DNA of 64,000 bases from Erodium maritimum (Eukaryota > Streptophyta > Magnoliopsida > Geraniales > Geraniaceae), in assembly GCA_963921825.1 (NCBI GenBank), contig OY997594.1, forward strand, positions 8,809,001 through 8,873,000, written 5' to 3'. Each line of letters starts with the position of its first letter. The first letter of the stretch is position 1. Positions 11,614-24,276 of this stretch are shown piece by piece. A program made the position numbers and the translations under genes. Below the pieces are notes generated by a model. It was given only the letters and a program-made list of their open reading frames with translations. It made no database searches and was not told the origin of the DNA.

Positions 11614-13302
11614 TGTTAGTCTTAGTGCCCGTAGTTCAATCCTAAATGTCCAAATGTATATACCATCGTTAGCAATAAAATTAAAGCGACTTTATATTAC
11701 TTATGTGTTGGAGTAATATATCGATGTGTGCTCTGATCTATGCCCACCATGCGAATAGAACCATAGATCGAGATAGATCACACTCGATGGGTCCCTAGTC
11801 AACAAAGCTTCACTAGAAGCGACTAGTATGAAAGATGGCTCTTTATGGCTTACGTTCTGTTAGTCATTGGAATGGGATTCCGGAGTCTGATCATAGATAT
11901 CATGTGGGACATGATATTGGACGACCCGCCCTGAATATGTGCCATAGATTAAGTCATGAACATATTCAGTGTTGTAGCTTGTCATGTATCCTTAGACCAA
12001 GGAGTCTTTGTGATCGCTATGTAGTCAACAACTGAGTTTGACCTGAGCCTAACGTTGTCCGTAACAGGGCTTCCATAACGGCCAGGATTGGCTTGGGGAC
12101 GGGCTACATGAGTGACACGAAAGACGGCTAAGGGATTTATCCCTCATACTAAGGTATGGGAAAGATATCGGTTCTCGGCCACTTGATCGAGAGTGACTGG
12201 AAGAATAGCATGGCCATGCACATGATACTGGGTATCATATCTTCAGTCATCTCACATATCAAGGAACGGTGATTGAGAATAATAAGGATGACGGCTCTAT
12301 GCCTTATCTCAATCAGGATATCGGAGATAAAAGGATAATGACAGGGACGACGGAAAGGTTAGAATCGACAGGGTCGATTCGTTATGTAGTGTCAGGCAAT
12401 ACTAAAGTCTCGTTAGTTGCCACTTAAATAGGATCAAGTAAAATGGGATTTTACGTCGATCTATTGACATGCATAAACCTAAGGGTCACACCGGAGGATG
12501 AAACTCATTGACACATTTATGGAGAATGGCCAAAAGGGAGTTGTCTCGGGACATGACCAAAACTGGGTTTTGGGTCATGTGCCCGTACGTGAATAGGACT
12601 TTACGGATCGAGACAAGGCTTGGAGTCTTGGGATTGATCGCGTCGGATATTGTTGGACATTTCCGGTATGGAAGGCTTGGAGGCGATGAGCGAATCACGG
12701 GACCTCGTTAGAAATGGCCACGGGCCATGTTCCAATAGGCCCATGAAAGGCCCATGCAACCAAGGCCCATAGAACTAATTAATCAAGTCTTGATTAATTA
12801 GTACTAAGTAAGCAAGACAAGGATTAAGGTGTTGGTGATTCACCACCTAACCCAATCTTGTCTTGCCATACTTTGTCCTATTTACACCTTACTTGACACC
12901 ATACTTGTCCCATGCCTTTAGTTGGACAAGTATGGGTTTTGTTATGTTTAAATTCATCTTTTTTCAACATAACAAAGACAAGACAAGAATAGGAAACACA
13001 TTTTCTCTCCCTCTTCCATGGCCATTTCGGGTTTGGCTAGTTTCCTCCTCCATTTTTGTGTTCTTGAGTCCTCAAAGAGAAGAACTACGTGGCTTTGATT
13101 CCTATGTGGATACGTAGGCGTCTTGGAGACTCAAGCCAATCATTCGTTAACCGGTGTTCTTGTTTTGGTAAGAGATAGTGCTGAATTTTTCTCGTGTGAA
13201 TCCATTCTTTGTTAGTTGTTTCATGGTTTTAATCGTCTCTTGGTTTTTATTGATTTTCCGCTGCGAGTTGGTTCATCTCCAACCCTACCTCGAGACCCAA
13301 CA
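11614..13302 (+). repeat. 5' LTR of the Copia element
   Basis: Starts TGTTAGTCTTAG and ends CGAGACCCAACA, so it has the TG...CA ends of an LTR. At 1,689 bp it is long for Copia. It contains a minus-strand and a plus-strand reading frame of about 70 residues, repeated in the other LTR, with no domain; these are not called. Confidence 0.95.
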
Positions 13303-13303
13303 G

Positions 13304-13316
13304 TGGTATCAGAGCC
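13304..13316 (+). other. primer-binding site (initiator Met tRNA)
   Basis: TGGTATCAGAGCC lies one base after the 5' LTR and is complementary to the 3' end of initiator-Met tRNA, the usual plant Copia primer. Confidence 0.93.
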
Positions 13317-14847
13317 GTGCTACCTTCGGGATTCACAAGACGGTGTTCAAAGTTTCGGTTTTGCTTGAAAGTTTCGTTTTTTGGCATGTTGTTTTGCTAA
13401 ATTGTTTGATAACATGTTTTAAATTCTTGTTCATGGATTTAATGCATGTAAAATGAATTTTTGAAAATTATTTCAAATCTGGAAATTTTGAAAAAAGTTT
13501 GATTTTTTGGGTCTCGGGAGCGGGACTCTCGGGGAGCCGAAACCGAGACCGAACGGGGATCCGTTGGACGGAGCTAGGCCAAGCATGACCATTGGATGGT
13601 TGATATGCCAAGGCTAAACCGTTTTGTTAGTTATGAAGAGTTTGGAACCGTCATGACGAACTCGAAGATCAAATGTTCAAAAGTTTCATTTTTGAACGGT
13701 TTCGATAAACCGAGCATCAAAAAAAAAATTTCGAAACTTGGCTATTAATTAAAACCGGAAAATCACATGATGTTTGATAACACGATGTGTGATGTGATGT
13801 TGGCATGGTGTACATAATAGCCCCGAGCTCAATTTAATTATTTATCGCTTTTCACGGACTGCGAGCCGTTAGTGTTAGCGTGTAATTATTCTTTCAAGGT
13901 GTGGTCGTCGAACCACTTGTTTGTAATATTTATTTATTCCCGACCTGCGAGTCGTGTATTAAATTGTAATATTTTACTCAAGATGAAGAAAGGGCGAAAA
14001 GGTCATTTGGTGGCTTTTCGGGTTTTGGTATCGGCTTGGAGTCGATGGAGCTCAAGAAGCTAGTGGGAGTTAGTTTAGGGGGCTATTATGTGCATATTTA
14101 TCGCTTTATGCTTGGTTTAGTTTATGCATGATTAATTCTATGTGTTTTAGAATTGCATGCTTAACTTTATTTACCGAGCATATCATCTCACATGCAAAGA
14201 TAAAATTGGAATTTTAATCCTTGTGTGTGAGCCCTTAGAATCGTCATTACATTGGATGTAGTTGACGGGTTCGAAGGAAGAATTACATTGGATGTAATTT
14301 GAGGCATCATTGCATTTGGAATGTAGTTGATGTGCTCATCGCATCTAGGATGTGTCAAAGTTTTAAACACAACCGGACAAGTAAAAACGGGTCATGTCTG
14401 ATACCTCCCAATTATCAACACCTTACTACCTCCCCGTCCTATGGGTGTCGTGCGCATTAGCGGAGCATCCATGGGAAAGCGGGGTAGTAGGTTTGGACGA
14501 CATATGTGGGTGTCGTGCGCATTAGCGGAGCACCTACATAGTGACGGACCATAGTTGAAAATTGGTGGACCCGACTACGATTCTCAGCCTGAGGTTGAGC
14601 TAGGGTAACAGATAGGGTAAGCCGTGTACATAAGTGCATACCCTAGCCAAGAGTCACATTGGATGTGATTGGATGGAGTCCTACCTACATAGCTCGATTA
14701 AGTGGTGAGCATTAGTTCAGCTTAATCGAGTGAATCAAGGATCTTGGTTTCAGATTCTAAAGTTTTAGAATCGATTGTTGGTGTTTAAGCTTGATCTTCA
14801 TAAAATTTATTCAGTTTACTGATTGAATTTTATCTGTTGTAGATCAA
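13317..14847 (+). other. long untranslated leader of the Copia element
   Basis: No domain-bearing frame is present. Repeated motifs are visible: several variants of ACATTGGATGTAG between 14247 and 14670, and two copies of GGGTGTCGTGCGCATTAGCG (about 14445 and 14508). At about 1.5 kb it is longer than usual for Copia. Confidence 0.6.
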
Positions 14848-15365
14848 ATGGCAAATTCAGCGAACATTAATAGTTTGTCATTAAAAACCATTCTTGACAG
14901 GGTCAAGCTAAATGGGACAAACTATTTGGACTGGTACAGAATTTTGAGGATAGTCCTCAAGTCTGAAGGCAAATAATATGTCCTTGACAAGGCTGTCTCT
15001 AAGACCATATCAGAGTTACATGAAGTGTCATTAACTGCTGAGAAGAATATCTCAGGGATCTGGGATCCAAGGATATTCTGATGGTCAACAAGGGAATTGG
15101 AAGTGGCAAGGGCTGGGCCCATGCGCACTTGGCAGGAAAGATGAGACACCTGAGAATGTCTGCTTCTACTGCCAACAGCCTGGTCATTGGAAACGGGATT
15201 ATAGGAAGTTCACGGCTGATCTGAAGAAGGGCAGTGGGACTGCGCCTTCATCAAATAGCCTGGATGATCTGAAGAAGGGCAGTAGGACTGCGCCTTCATC
15301 AGGAAACCTGGATGATCTAAGGAAGGGCGGTGGGACCGTGCCTTCAATCGGTATTAAATCTATAG
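14848..15365 (+). pseudogene. Copia gag remnant (N-terminus and zinc knuckle)
   Basis: The frame opens at ATG 14848 with MANSANINSLSLKTILDRV, then the block 'KLNGTNYLDWYRILRIVLKS', which is the usual Copia gag N-terminus, and stops after 42 codons at about 14974. Most of gag is then missing. Near 15150-15215 the nucleocapsid knuckle survives as C-FY-C-QQPG-H-WKRD-Y, where the last Cys of the CCHC motif has become Tyr. No functional capsid can be made. Confidence 0.8.
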
Positions 15366-16265
15366 AGCTACATCTCTCTACTTCCAAAGATTCATGGGTA
15401 TTAGATACCATGACTGAATCTCACACATGCACTAATATATGGTGGCTGAAAGTAGGAGAGATTTGGAAAGCACGAAATGGACCTCAGAGTTGTGGCAACT
15501 GCTGTAGGATTCATGAGTTTTGCTTTGCCAAGAGGCCTTGTCTTAGTATTGTATAATGTATATTGCATACCTACTTTTAGTAGGAATATTATATCTGTAT
15601 CCGTGTTTGACAAGGAAGGATATAATGTTAATATTGGAAATGGAGTTTTCAATGTTCTATGCAATGATATGTTTTATACCAGTACTGACATGGTTGGAGG
15701 ATTGTACATATTAGATATGGGTAACAATGCCTCAAGTTCTATATATTCCGTTAATACCAAGAGGTCTAAATCCAACGATTTAAACCTAACTCTGTTATGG
15801 CACTGTCATTTGGGTCGCATAAACAAGAAGCGCCTATTAGCACTTCAGAAGTTGGGGCTTTCATGTTCATTCGAATTCCATTCGATCGATAGGTGCAAGG
15901 TTTGTTTGATGGGCAAAATGACTAAAGTGCCCTTTGTCGATCGCGATGAAAGGGCGGGTGAATTATTGGGGCTGATACACTCGAATGTGTTTAGACCAAT
16001 AAGTTCACTTGCCAGGAGGGGTTTTAGCTACTTTATCACATTTACTGATGATTACAGTAAAAATGGTTATGTCTATTCGGTGAGACATAAGTCTGAAGCT
16101 TTTGATAAATTCAAAGAGTTTAAGACTATAGTAGAAAACCAGCTCGACAAAGGTATTAAGGCACTTCGATTGGATCGAGGTGGAAAATACTTGACCACAG
16201 AGTTATTAGATCATCTAAAAGAGAATGGGATCCTTTTGGAATGGACTCCTCCTAGGTCACTGTAG
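15366..16265 (+). pseudogene. Copia protease-integrase remnant
   Basis: The retropepsin start is recognisable (STSKDSWVLDTMTESHTC), but the catalytic D-S/T-G has become D-T-M. The longest open stretch is 15477-16265 (262 codons). It holds the GAG-pre-integrase zinc-binding region (LLWHCHLGRINKKRLLAL ... CKVCLMGK) and the start of the integrase core (DDYSKNGYVY, KALRLDRGGKY). The first catalytic Asp is replaced by Asn in LIHSN, and the frame is cut by a stop at 16263. More integrase C-terminal sequence lies in other frames up to about 16715. Confidence 0.85.
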
Positions 16266-16802
16266 TTGAAAGGTGTAGCCAAACGGAGAAATCGGACATT
16301 GTTAGACAATGGTCTGTTCCATGATTAGTTGGACTGATCTCCCAATCTCTTTTAGGGGTTTTGCTCTAGAGACGACCGCATTCATAGTGAATCGGGCTTC
16401 GACGAATGGTGTGGAAGGGACACCATTTTAAAAAATGGTACGGGATGATGCCCGCTTTGTCCTTCCTAAAGATTTGTGGTTGCGAGGCTTATGTGAAACA
16501 TTTGGTTTCGACTAAGCTCGAACCAAGATCTGAGATATGCACCTTCGTGTGGTATCCCAAAGCAACAAGGGGATACTACTTCTACAATCCCAGTGAGAAC
16601 ATGGTGTTCATTGCATGGGGTGAGGTCTTTATGGAAAAGGAGTTTTGTTTCCAAAGATGTCATTGGGAGGACTGTGCATCTCGAAGAAATTCAGGATGGT
16701 ACAGATCTGTCTAAACCAATTGGCAACCCAATAGAAAGAAGCCAGAGATTGTCGTAGAGTAAGAACCAATTCCTGTTACAATTCCGGAAGGTCCAAGGCG
16801 AT

Positions 16803-17790
16803 TTGAAAGGATCAATCTTCCTCCTCCAGGATATGGTATCCGGAGGTGACAATGAAGTCATGGTGGATCACGATGATCCAGCCACCTTTCAAGAAGTCGT
16901 GGATGGGCCCGACTCCGAGTTATGGCTGGGAGCCATGAGTGAGGAAATGCAATCCATGTCGGACAACCGAGTCTGGGAACCGGTTGATCCCATCAATGGT
17001 GTGAGGACCATAGGATGCAAATGGATCTTCAAGGTGAAGATGGACATGGACGGCAACCCTCTGACCTACAAAGCTCAACTGGTGGCGAAAGATTATAGGC
17101 AGATCCAATGGATTGACTATGAGGAAACCTTCTCCTTAGTGGCTATGGTCAAAATCGATCCAAATTCTTCTTGACATAACTGCGTATCATAATTACGAGA
17201 TATGGCAAGTGGATGTCAAAACCGCTTTCCTAAATGGAAATTTGACTGAGTACGTTTGTATGTCTCGGCCCAAAGGTTTTGACGATCCGAAGAATAAAGG
17301 AAAGATTTATAAGTTGTTGAAATCCATTTATGGATTGAAACGAACTTCTCGGAGTTGGATCCTTCGTTTTGATGAAGCTGTAATTGGATTTGGCTTAATC
17401 AAGAATGAGGATGAATCTTGCGTTTATAAGAAGGCTAGTGGGAGCAATATTACCTTTCTGGTTCTCATTGAAAACGACATCCCAACCTTGCACGAGACTA
17501 AAGCTTGGTTGAGGAAGTGTTTTTCAATAAAGGACTTAGGTGATGCTTCTCATATCTTAAGGATTAAGATATGTAGAGATCGCACCAAGAGGGTCTTGGA
17601 TTTAAGTCAGGGAACCTATGTGAACAAGGCATTGAGTAGGTTCTTAATGCTCGGTTCAAAGAAAGGACTCTTACCCACTAGTCATGACATTCATCTCAGC
17701 AAGACTCAGTGTCCTAAGACACCTGATGAGCTGAAAAGGATGATGAGAATCCTATGCGCCTGGGGGCAGGATCGATCATATATGCCATGA
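16803..17790 (+). pseudogene. Copia reverse transcriptase remnant
   Basis: Two open blocks, 16803-17174 and 17209-17790, are in different frames. The first holds the entry to the RT domain (WLGAMSEEMQSM ... WEPVDPINGVRTIGCKWIFK). The second continues with MDVKTAFLNGNLTEYVCM and KSIYGLKRTSRSW. The catalytic YVDDI motif is degraded to LIENDI, so both metal-binding Asp positions are not intact. A frameshift separates the two blocks. Confidence 0.88.
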
Positions 17791-17974
17791 CATGTATGAG
17801 ACCAGACGTCTCGTAAGCCTTATGTTGTACCAGTAGACATCATTCTAACCCGGGGGAAAGATGATGCTGAACTAGTCGTCGAAGGATGAGTAGACGCTAG
17901 TTTTCCAAGACAAATCCAGATGACTTTAGAAGTCAATCAGGATATGTGTTTACGCTGAATGACAGAGCTTTAAC

Positions 17975-18350
17975 TGGGAGAGCGTAAAGCAAGATATCAT
18001 TGCCGAATCTACGACAGAGGCCAAGTACATGGATGCTGCAGAGGCAGCTAAGGAGGCTATGTGGATTTGGAAATTCATGGCAGGGCTGGGTGTAATTAAA
18101 AACCCATCCAGCCCGGTGAATCCATCTTGCGACAACACAAGGGTCATTGCGCAAGCTAAAAGCCTAGATCGTATAACAAATCCAAACATGTACTGCGGCG
18201 TATCCACCTCATCAGATAAATACTGAACTGAGGTGAAGTGAAGATAACCGATATTGCAATAGATGATAACATAGCCAACCCTTTGACTAAGGCAGTGTCA
18301 CTGCCTGAACATGTTAGACATGTAAAGTCGATGGGGACATATTGGAGTTT
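17975..18350 (+). pseudogene. Copia RNase H remnant
   Basis: Reads SVKQDIIAESTTEAKYMDAA with the family pattern ES-T-EAEY, then AAKEAMWIWKFMAGLGV and CDNTRVIAQAKS, before a stop at 18224. The distal part (DDNIANPLTK, VKSMG) continues in a shifted frame to just before the polypurine tract. Confidence 0.85.
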
Positions 18351-18364
18351 AGATTGGAACTAGG

Positions 18365-18377
18365 GCAAGTGGGAGAT
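18365..18377 (+). other. polypurine tract
   Basis: CAAGTGGGAGATT directly precedes the 3' LTR, the standard plus-strand priming site of Copia elements. Confidence 0.8.
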
Positions 18378-20066
18378 TGTTAGTCTTAGTGCCCGTAGTT
18401 CAATCCTAAATGTCCAAATGTATATATCATCGTTAGCAATAAAATTAAAGCGGCTTTATATTACTTATGTGTTGGAGTAATATATCGATGTGTGCTCTGA
18501 TCTATGCCCACCATGCGAATAGAACCATAGATCGAGATAGATCACACTCGATGGGTCCCTAGTCAACAAAGCTTCACTAGAAGCGACTAGTATGAAAGAT
18601 GGCTCTTTATGGCTTACGTTCTGTTAGTCATTGGAATGGGATTCCGGAGTCTGATCATAGATATCATGTGAGACATGATATTGGACGACCCGCCCTGAAT
18701 ATGTGCCATAGATTAAGTCATGAACATATTCAGTGTTGTAGCTTGTCATGTATCCTTAGACCAAGGAGTCTTTGTGATCGCTATGTAGTCAACAACTGAG
18801 TTTGACCTGAGCCTAACGTTGTCCGTAACAGGGCTTCCATAACGGCCAGGATTTGCTTGGGGACGGGCTACATGAGTGACACGAAAGACGGCTAAGGGAT
18901 TTATCCCTCATACTAAGGTATGGGAAAGATATCGGTTCTCGGCCACTTGATCGAGAGTGACTGGAAGAATAGCATGGCCATGCACATGATACTGGGTATC
19001 ATATCTTCAGTCATCTCACATATCAAGGAACGGTGATTGAGAATAATAAGGATGACGGCTCTATGCCTTATCTCAATCAGGATATCGGAGATAAAAGGAT
19101 AATGACAGGGACGACGGAAAGGTTAGAATCGACAGGGTCGATTCGTTATGTAGTGTCAGGCAATACTAAAGTCTCGTTAGTTGCCACTTAAATAGGATCA
19201 AGTAAAATGGGATTTTACGTCGATCTATTGACATGCATAAACCTAAGGGTCACACCGGAGGATGAAACTCATTGACACATTTATGGAGAATGGCCAAAAG
19301 GGAGTTGTCTCGGGACATGACCAAAACTGGGTTTTGGGTCATGTGCCCGTACGTGAATAGGACTTTACGGATCGAGACAAGGCTTGGAGTCTTGGGATTG
19401 ATCGCGTCGGATATTGTTGGACATTTCCGGTATGGAAGGCTTGGAGGCGATGAGCGAATCACGGGACCTCGTTAGAAATGGCCACGGGCCATGTTCCAAT
19501 AGGCCCATGAAAGGCCCATGCAACCAAGGCCCATAGAACTAATTAATCAAGTCTTGATTAATTAGTACTAAGTAAGCAAGACACGGATTAAGGTGTTGGT
19601 GATTCACCACCTAACCCAATCTTGTCTTGCCATACTTTGTCCTATTTACACCTTACTTGACACCATACTTGTCCCATGCCTTTAGTTGGACAAGTATGGG
19701 TTTTGTTATGTTTAAATTCATCTTTTTTAAACATAACAAAGACAAGACAAGAATAGGAAACACATTTTCTCTCCCTCTTCCATGGCCATTTCGGGTTTGG
19801 CTAGTTTCCTCCTCCATTTTTGTGTTCTTGAGTCCTCAAAGAGAAGAATTACGTGGCTTTGATTCCTATGTGGATACGTAGGCGTCTTGGAGACTCAAGC
19901 CAATCATTCGTTAACCGGTGTTCTTGTTTTGGTAAGAGATAGTGCTGAATTTTTCTCTTGTGAATCCATTCTTTGTTAGTTGTTTCATGGTTTTAATCGT
20001 CTCTTGGTTTTTATTGATTTTCCGCTGCGAGTTGGTTCATCTCCAACCCTACCTCGAGACCCAACA
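18378..20066 (+). repeat. 3' LTR of the Copia element
   Basis: Same 1,689-bp length and TG...CA ends as the 5' LTR. I count about eight substitutions and no net indel by eye, roughly 0.5 percent. Low divergence implies a recent insertion or recent LTR homogenisation. Confidence 0.95.
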
Positions 20067-21507
20067 GACGATCTGAGTAGAGGATGTGGAGGATCCCTAA
20101 GTGCACAATAGTTACTTAGATTCAACAGAAACCGATAATCTTATCTCGGGATACAATTCTCATTCCTGTAAAGTAGTCTATGAGTTGGTGTTCCACAAGT
20201 CAGCCAAATATCGAATGCCTTCATCTTTAAATACAACAATCTTTTATTTTGGGTGCGTAAGACGGCTTACTCCGTCTTAATCTACTTTATGTTGTTTTTA
20301 CTTGTTTAATACAATTATTCCTACCTTTTAAAAAATATATAATATAATATAAAATAAATGAGTAATTGAAAATACTTAATGAGCTGTATAAGTTTTGCAA
20401 ATAATACAAATGAACTACTTTTTATCTGTAAATCCACTAATAACATATATATAGGAATTCAAATTACAAAACACAGGCGTAATGATTACAAATTACTAAG
20501 CATGTATAATGTTAAGGCCTAAGGGTAACAATATCTTTTGTAAAAAAAAACTGCAAATCCCATGACCAATTTCCATTAAAGATTACAGAAAGCAGTTTGT
20601 CGATATAATTTATAATATAAAAAAAGGGTTACTCCATGTCTTAACGCACAACTTTCAGAAATTGTTAAATCCTAACTCTATAAAACTGAAATTGTCATTT
20701 AGTAACGATCAATTAACTGAAATTGCCAGATGTTTCTAATTTTAAACGGACGTTAACTTGGCCAAGTGAAAAGTCGAGTTTGCCCTCAAATATGTTCTTC
20801 TTTCGGACGTTAACTTGGCCGAACTTCATCTCTTCGTGATCTCATCTCTTCATCTCAGCTCTTCGAACTTCATCTCTTTGTGTCCGAGCTTCGAACTTCA
20901 TCTCTTCGTGACATCAGCTCACCCAAGCTCCATTATAAAATGAGTCACGTGAGACGCACGTGAGTCACTGTTCACGGAAACAATCAATTTAAACATTACT
21001 TTTTGGTTTTTAATAATTCAGTTTTGAAATCTGTTACTATTTTAAAATTTTCCAAAGTTTGGATGCAGATTTGACAAATAAGTATAGTACGGCATTAGGA
21101 CACGGAGTACCCTCTATAAAAACATTATTGATAGTATTTGAAAAACACTCATAAATCAGCAGTCCAGTTGGTCCTTAATTATTAACCTAAGGGCTCAAAT
21201 CACGAGTGTAAAATTTTGATTTTGAAATAGGTTTTTTTCATCAATATCCAGATAGAATAAAGTATCATTCGAATTTTCATGTTGAATTTGCAAATGTGAA
21301 CAATACCACTGACAAGACTCACTAGAACAACCTACATATTATTTGGTGAGATATAAGAGAGAAAACAAATGTTCAAATTTTGCAATACCATTGGAGATTC
21401 CAAACTTGTAACTCTTATCAAAAGCATCACTTCATGACAAGAAAAATAGGACCGAGTTCGACTCATACTAAAAAATATTTACAGCCATATTCTGAAAAAT
21501 GATACAA
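20067..21507. other. AT-rich intergenic region with a small CTTCATCTCTTCG repeat
   Basis: Mostly AT-rich. Around 20740-20930 there are two copies of GGACGTTAACTTGGCC and several copies of AACTTCATCTCTTCGTG. No coding region is seen. The last 200 bases before 21508 are likely the 3' UTR of the minus-strand PIRL gene. Confidence 0.5.
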
Positions 21508-24007
21508 TCACAACTGTTGATCCAAATATGAATCTGACGGAGCTTTCTTTTCGCCGCCAAGATATACAGCAACACTCTTGGGAACTGTCAGCAAGGAGGT
21601 AGCCCATGCCAGCCATCCACTCTGTGCTGCCTGTTGATTGTTTGTTGCCTCCACCATCCTCCTTTGCTCTTCCGCGACGATATCAGCCCACCTCTTTGCC
21701 ATGAACTCCCTCACTGCTTCAACCCCTTTGTTCACAACATCCATAGGAGGTATCACAAGTGGATTTTGTTCAAGGTTAAGCTTGCTCAGCTTTTCAAGCC
21801 TGAAAAATGTGTCGGGAAGGGTTTTGATCTGGTTGTTGCTCAGATCAAGCTCTAAGAGGTTGGTCAGATCACATATTGTTTCAGGAACCTCTGTGAAGTC
21901 ACTGAAGTTGCTGCTCACATTCAGGACCTCAAGATTCGTTAATCTCCCAATAGCAGATGGCAGGCCATGAATCTCGTTGAAATGAGCATCAAGAAACCTC
22001 AAAGACCTCATCTCACATATAGATTGAGGAAGGGCTCGGATCTTATTCAGGTAGATTGAGAGCCTCTCAAGATTAACTAATCCATACCCAATAGTTGTTG
22101 GCAAACATGTTAAGTAGTTGAAGCTTGCATCCAATTCCACCAAAGAACTGAAGTGCAGAATGAAGGGTTCAAAAAAAGAATCATAAAAGACATTGTGGGC
22201 ATCAAAGTATTGTTCGGAAAGACAAGTCAAGGAAATGCAGTTGGTGAATGAAAAATGTTACCACTTACCAGCAACGTGAAATGCTTTCCGGAAGGGCATT
22301 TAGCTTGTTTCCAGAAACATTGAGCACCCTCAGATTCAGCAACAAGCCAATAGAGTCTGGCAGGGACTTTAAGAGATTGGAAGAAATATCTAACTCCTCC
22401 AGTTTTTGTAGTCCTGCGATGGAATCAGGAATGACCTATTCCAACATGAAAACAAACTAGTTGAAAAATAAGGTCAATTCATAGCAAATACAACTGACAA
22501 AGGTTGAACCCATCAACTTCAAGATTTCAGTTGTGTCTACTTAAAGTTAGTAGAATACTAGAATTGCTAAATATGATCAAAATAGTTTACATCAACCGTA
22601 CGGACTCAGAAACTGGTAATATTGTCAAGTCGATTAACTTCACCAGTTATCAGCAAAGATAAATAATACAAAAGCTTCGTTCCTAAATAATTCCAGAGCT
22701 TTTGAAGAATTACAATACAAGAGTAGGATAAACATCGATTCAAGGCACTTGGAGACGCAGGCGTGCAACCAGGGCCTCATAACCTCAGAAAATATGGGGT
22801 TAAAGGCTTAATTTATCATATTAAAACAAAGTAATTAACATTTTCTTATCAATTGGGCATCTTTTTTAAACTACTGTCTCAATCCATATATGGGACCAAA
22901 ATGTACACCACTCATACCGAACAAACCCCATACCGTAGTCCAAGCTCGGCAACACACTTTAAGCATTAACATCAATGCCACAGAATATTCCCTACACCAA
23001 TCAATGCATCCAAAGCCCTTATTCCTATCAATAAGCCCCTCATACATTGCATACATACACAATGCTGCACACACATTACATTCATAATAGAAGCCTCTAT
23101 TAGTCCTTTTAGGCATTAAGGTACGTCAATATCACTTCATAACACTCAAACAATCAATACATCCAACTCATAATTCTTGCAATTAAGACTGAAATCACCC
23201 AACACATCCCTTTCTAATGATTGGTTTAGCACAGAAAAGTTAGCCCAGATTACTTAAACTATGTAGATATAGTTTGATTTGGATGGGCAGATATGAATAT
23301 AGAAGTTCATAGTTGTATCTTCAACAATTCATTGAGAAAAATTCAAAGCATAACATAGAATAAATACCGACCTCCAGCTGATTCTGGGAGAGATTCAGAA
23401 CAACCAGCCCATGAAGCTTCCCAAAAGCCTCGGGAAGAAACTTGAGCTGCCGCCCAGAAAGCTCAACCCTGTCCACAGTCTCACTCTCCGCTTTCTTCAG
23501 TATCCCAACCACTTCCTCGTCCACCTCACCGTCTGTCTCCATCTCCGCGACAACCGACCGGTAAACCTCAACCAGCAGCTGCTCTGCATCACGAAGCTGC
23601 CTCTCGTAGGCCTGGTGCATATCCTCCATCCTCAGCACGGCCATGTAAATCTCGGCCTCCTCCTTTCCCGACTGCTGGAGATCGGAAACCCTGGATCGGG
23701 CGGTGGAAACAACGGAGGGGTCGGGGCGGGGACCGAGGGAGCGAAGGAGGGAGTGGATTTGAGCAATCTGGGGAGGAAGGGATTGGGCGACGGCGGAGAA
23801 GACGGTGGAGTGGCTGAGGTGAGGGAATTGGGTAAGCAGATGTTGGAGAAATTCAGGGGATTCGCCGGCAGGACTGAGTTGAGAGAGGACGAAGGAGAGA
23901 AGAGGGAAATCTGAATGGTTTGGATCCATCTGTGGAGGGGGAGAGTCTGACTCAGAGACGATAGCTATGGAGTGGAGGGTAAGAGAGGAAGAAGAGGAGG
24001 AGGCCAT
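21508..24007 (-). CDS. plant intracellular Ras-group-related LRR protein (PIRL1/9 type), 3 exons
   Basis: PIRLs are plant cytoplasmic LRR proteins related to animal Ras-group LRRs such as SUR-8; some are needed for pollen and gametophyte development. Minus-strand exons: 24007-23372, 22435-22269 and 22147-21508, giving 480 residues. Phases join cleanly (0, then 2+1). Residues 1-175 form a Ser/Pro-rich, then helical, N-terminal region. LRRs run from about residue 178 to 410 with repeats such as [37 protein letters not shown] and [15 protein letters not shown]. The C-terminus ([13 protein letters not shown] ... YLDQQL) is typical of the PIRL1/2/3/9 group. Start: 24007 is the first ATG with a good context. 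Family members usually begin at the MDPN motif, here residue 27 (23929), so that is a real alternative. Confidence 0.92.
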
Positions 24008-24276
24008 AGCTAGAACTAGAAGACTCTAGAGTCTTCTCCGAGCTGCAGAGAAGAGAAGAGAAGAGTAGAGTGAGGGTTGAGATTTCTTGAAAGACGAGAT
24101 TGACCGATTGATTTGATGCTATACAAGTACCAGACAAGTTCGATGGCGACGCTGATGACGTGGCCAAGTTTCTTCGGTATCACGACAAAATAATTCCTTG
24201 CCTGAAATATTATTTTGCTTTTCAAAATAAAAACATATTATATTGGTAAGAAAAACTGGATAAGATTGTCGTGTTA

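Larger units (their letters stand above)
11614..20066 (+). mobile_element. Copia LTR retrotransposon, full structure but coding-dead
   Basis: Order: 5' LTR 11614-13302, Met-tRNA primer-binding site at 13304, a 1.5-kb leader, gag, protease, integrase, reverse transcriptase, RNase H, polypurine tract, 3' LTR 18378-20066. Integrase before reverse transcriptase marks Copia. All coding domains are broken by stops, frameshifts or deletions. Both LTRs are 1,689 bp and differ at about eight positions by eye. The flanking 5 bases differ (ATTAG on the left, GACGA on the right), so there is no target duplication. Confidence 0.93.

Noticed and set aside
11835..12711. short open frames repeated in both Copia LTRs
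   Set aside because: They are duplicated only because the LTR is; no start context, domain or conserved codon pattern is seen.
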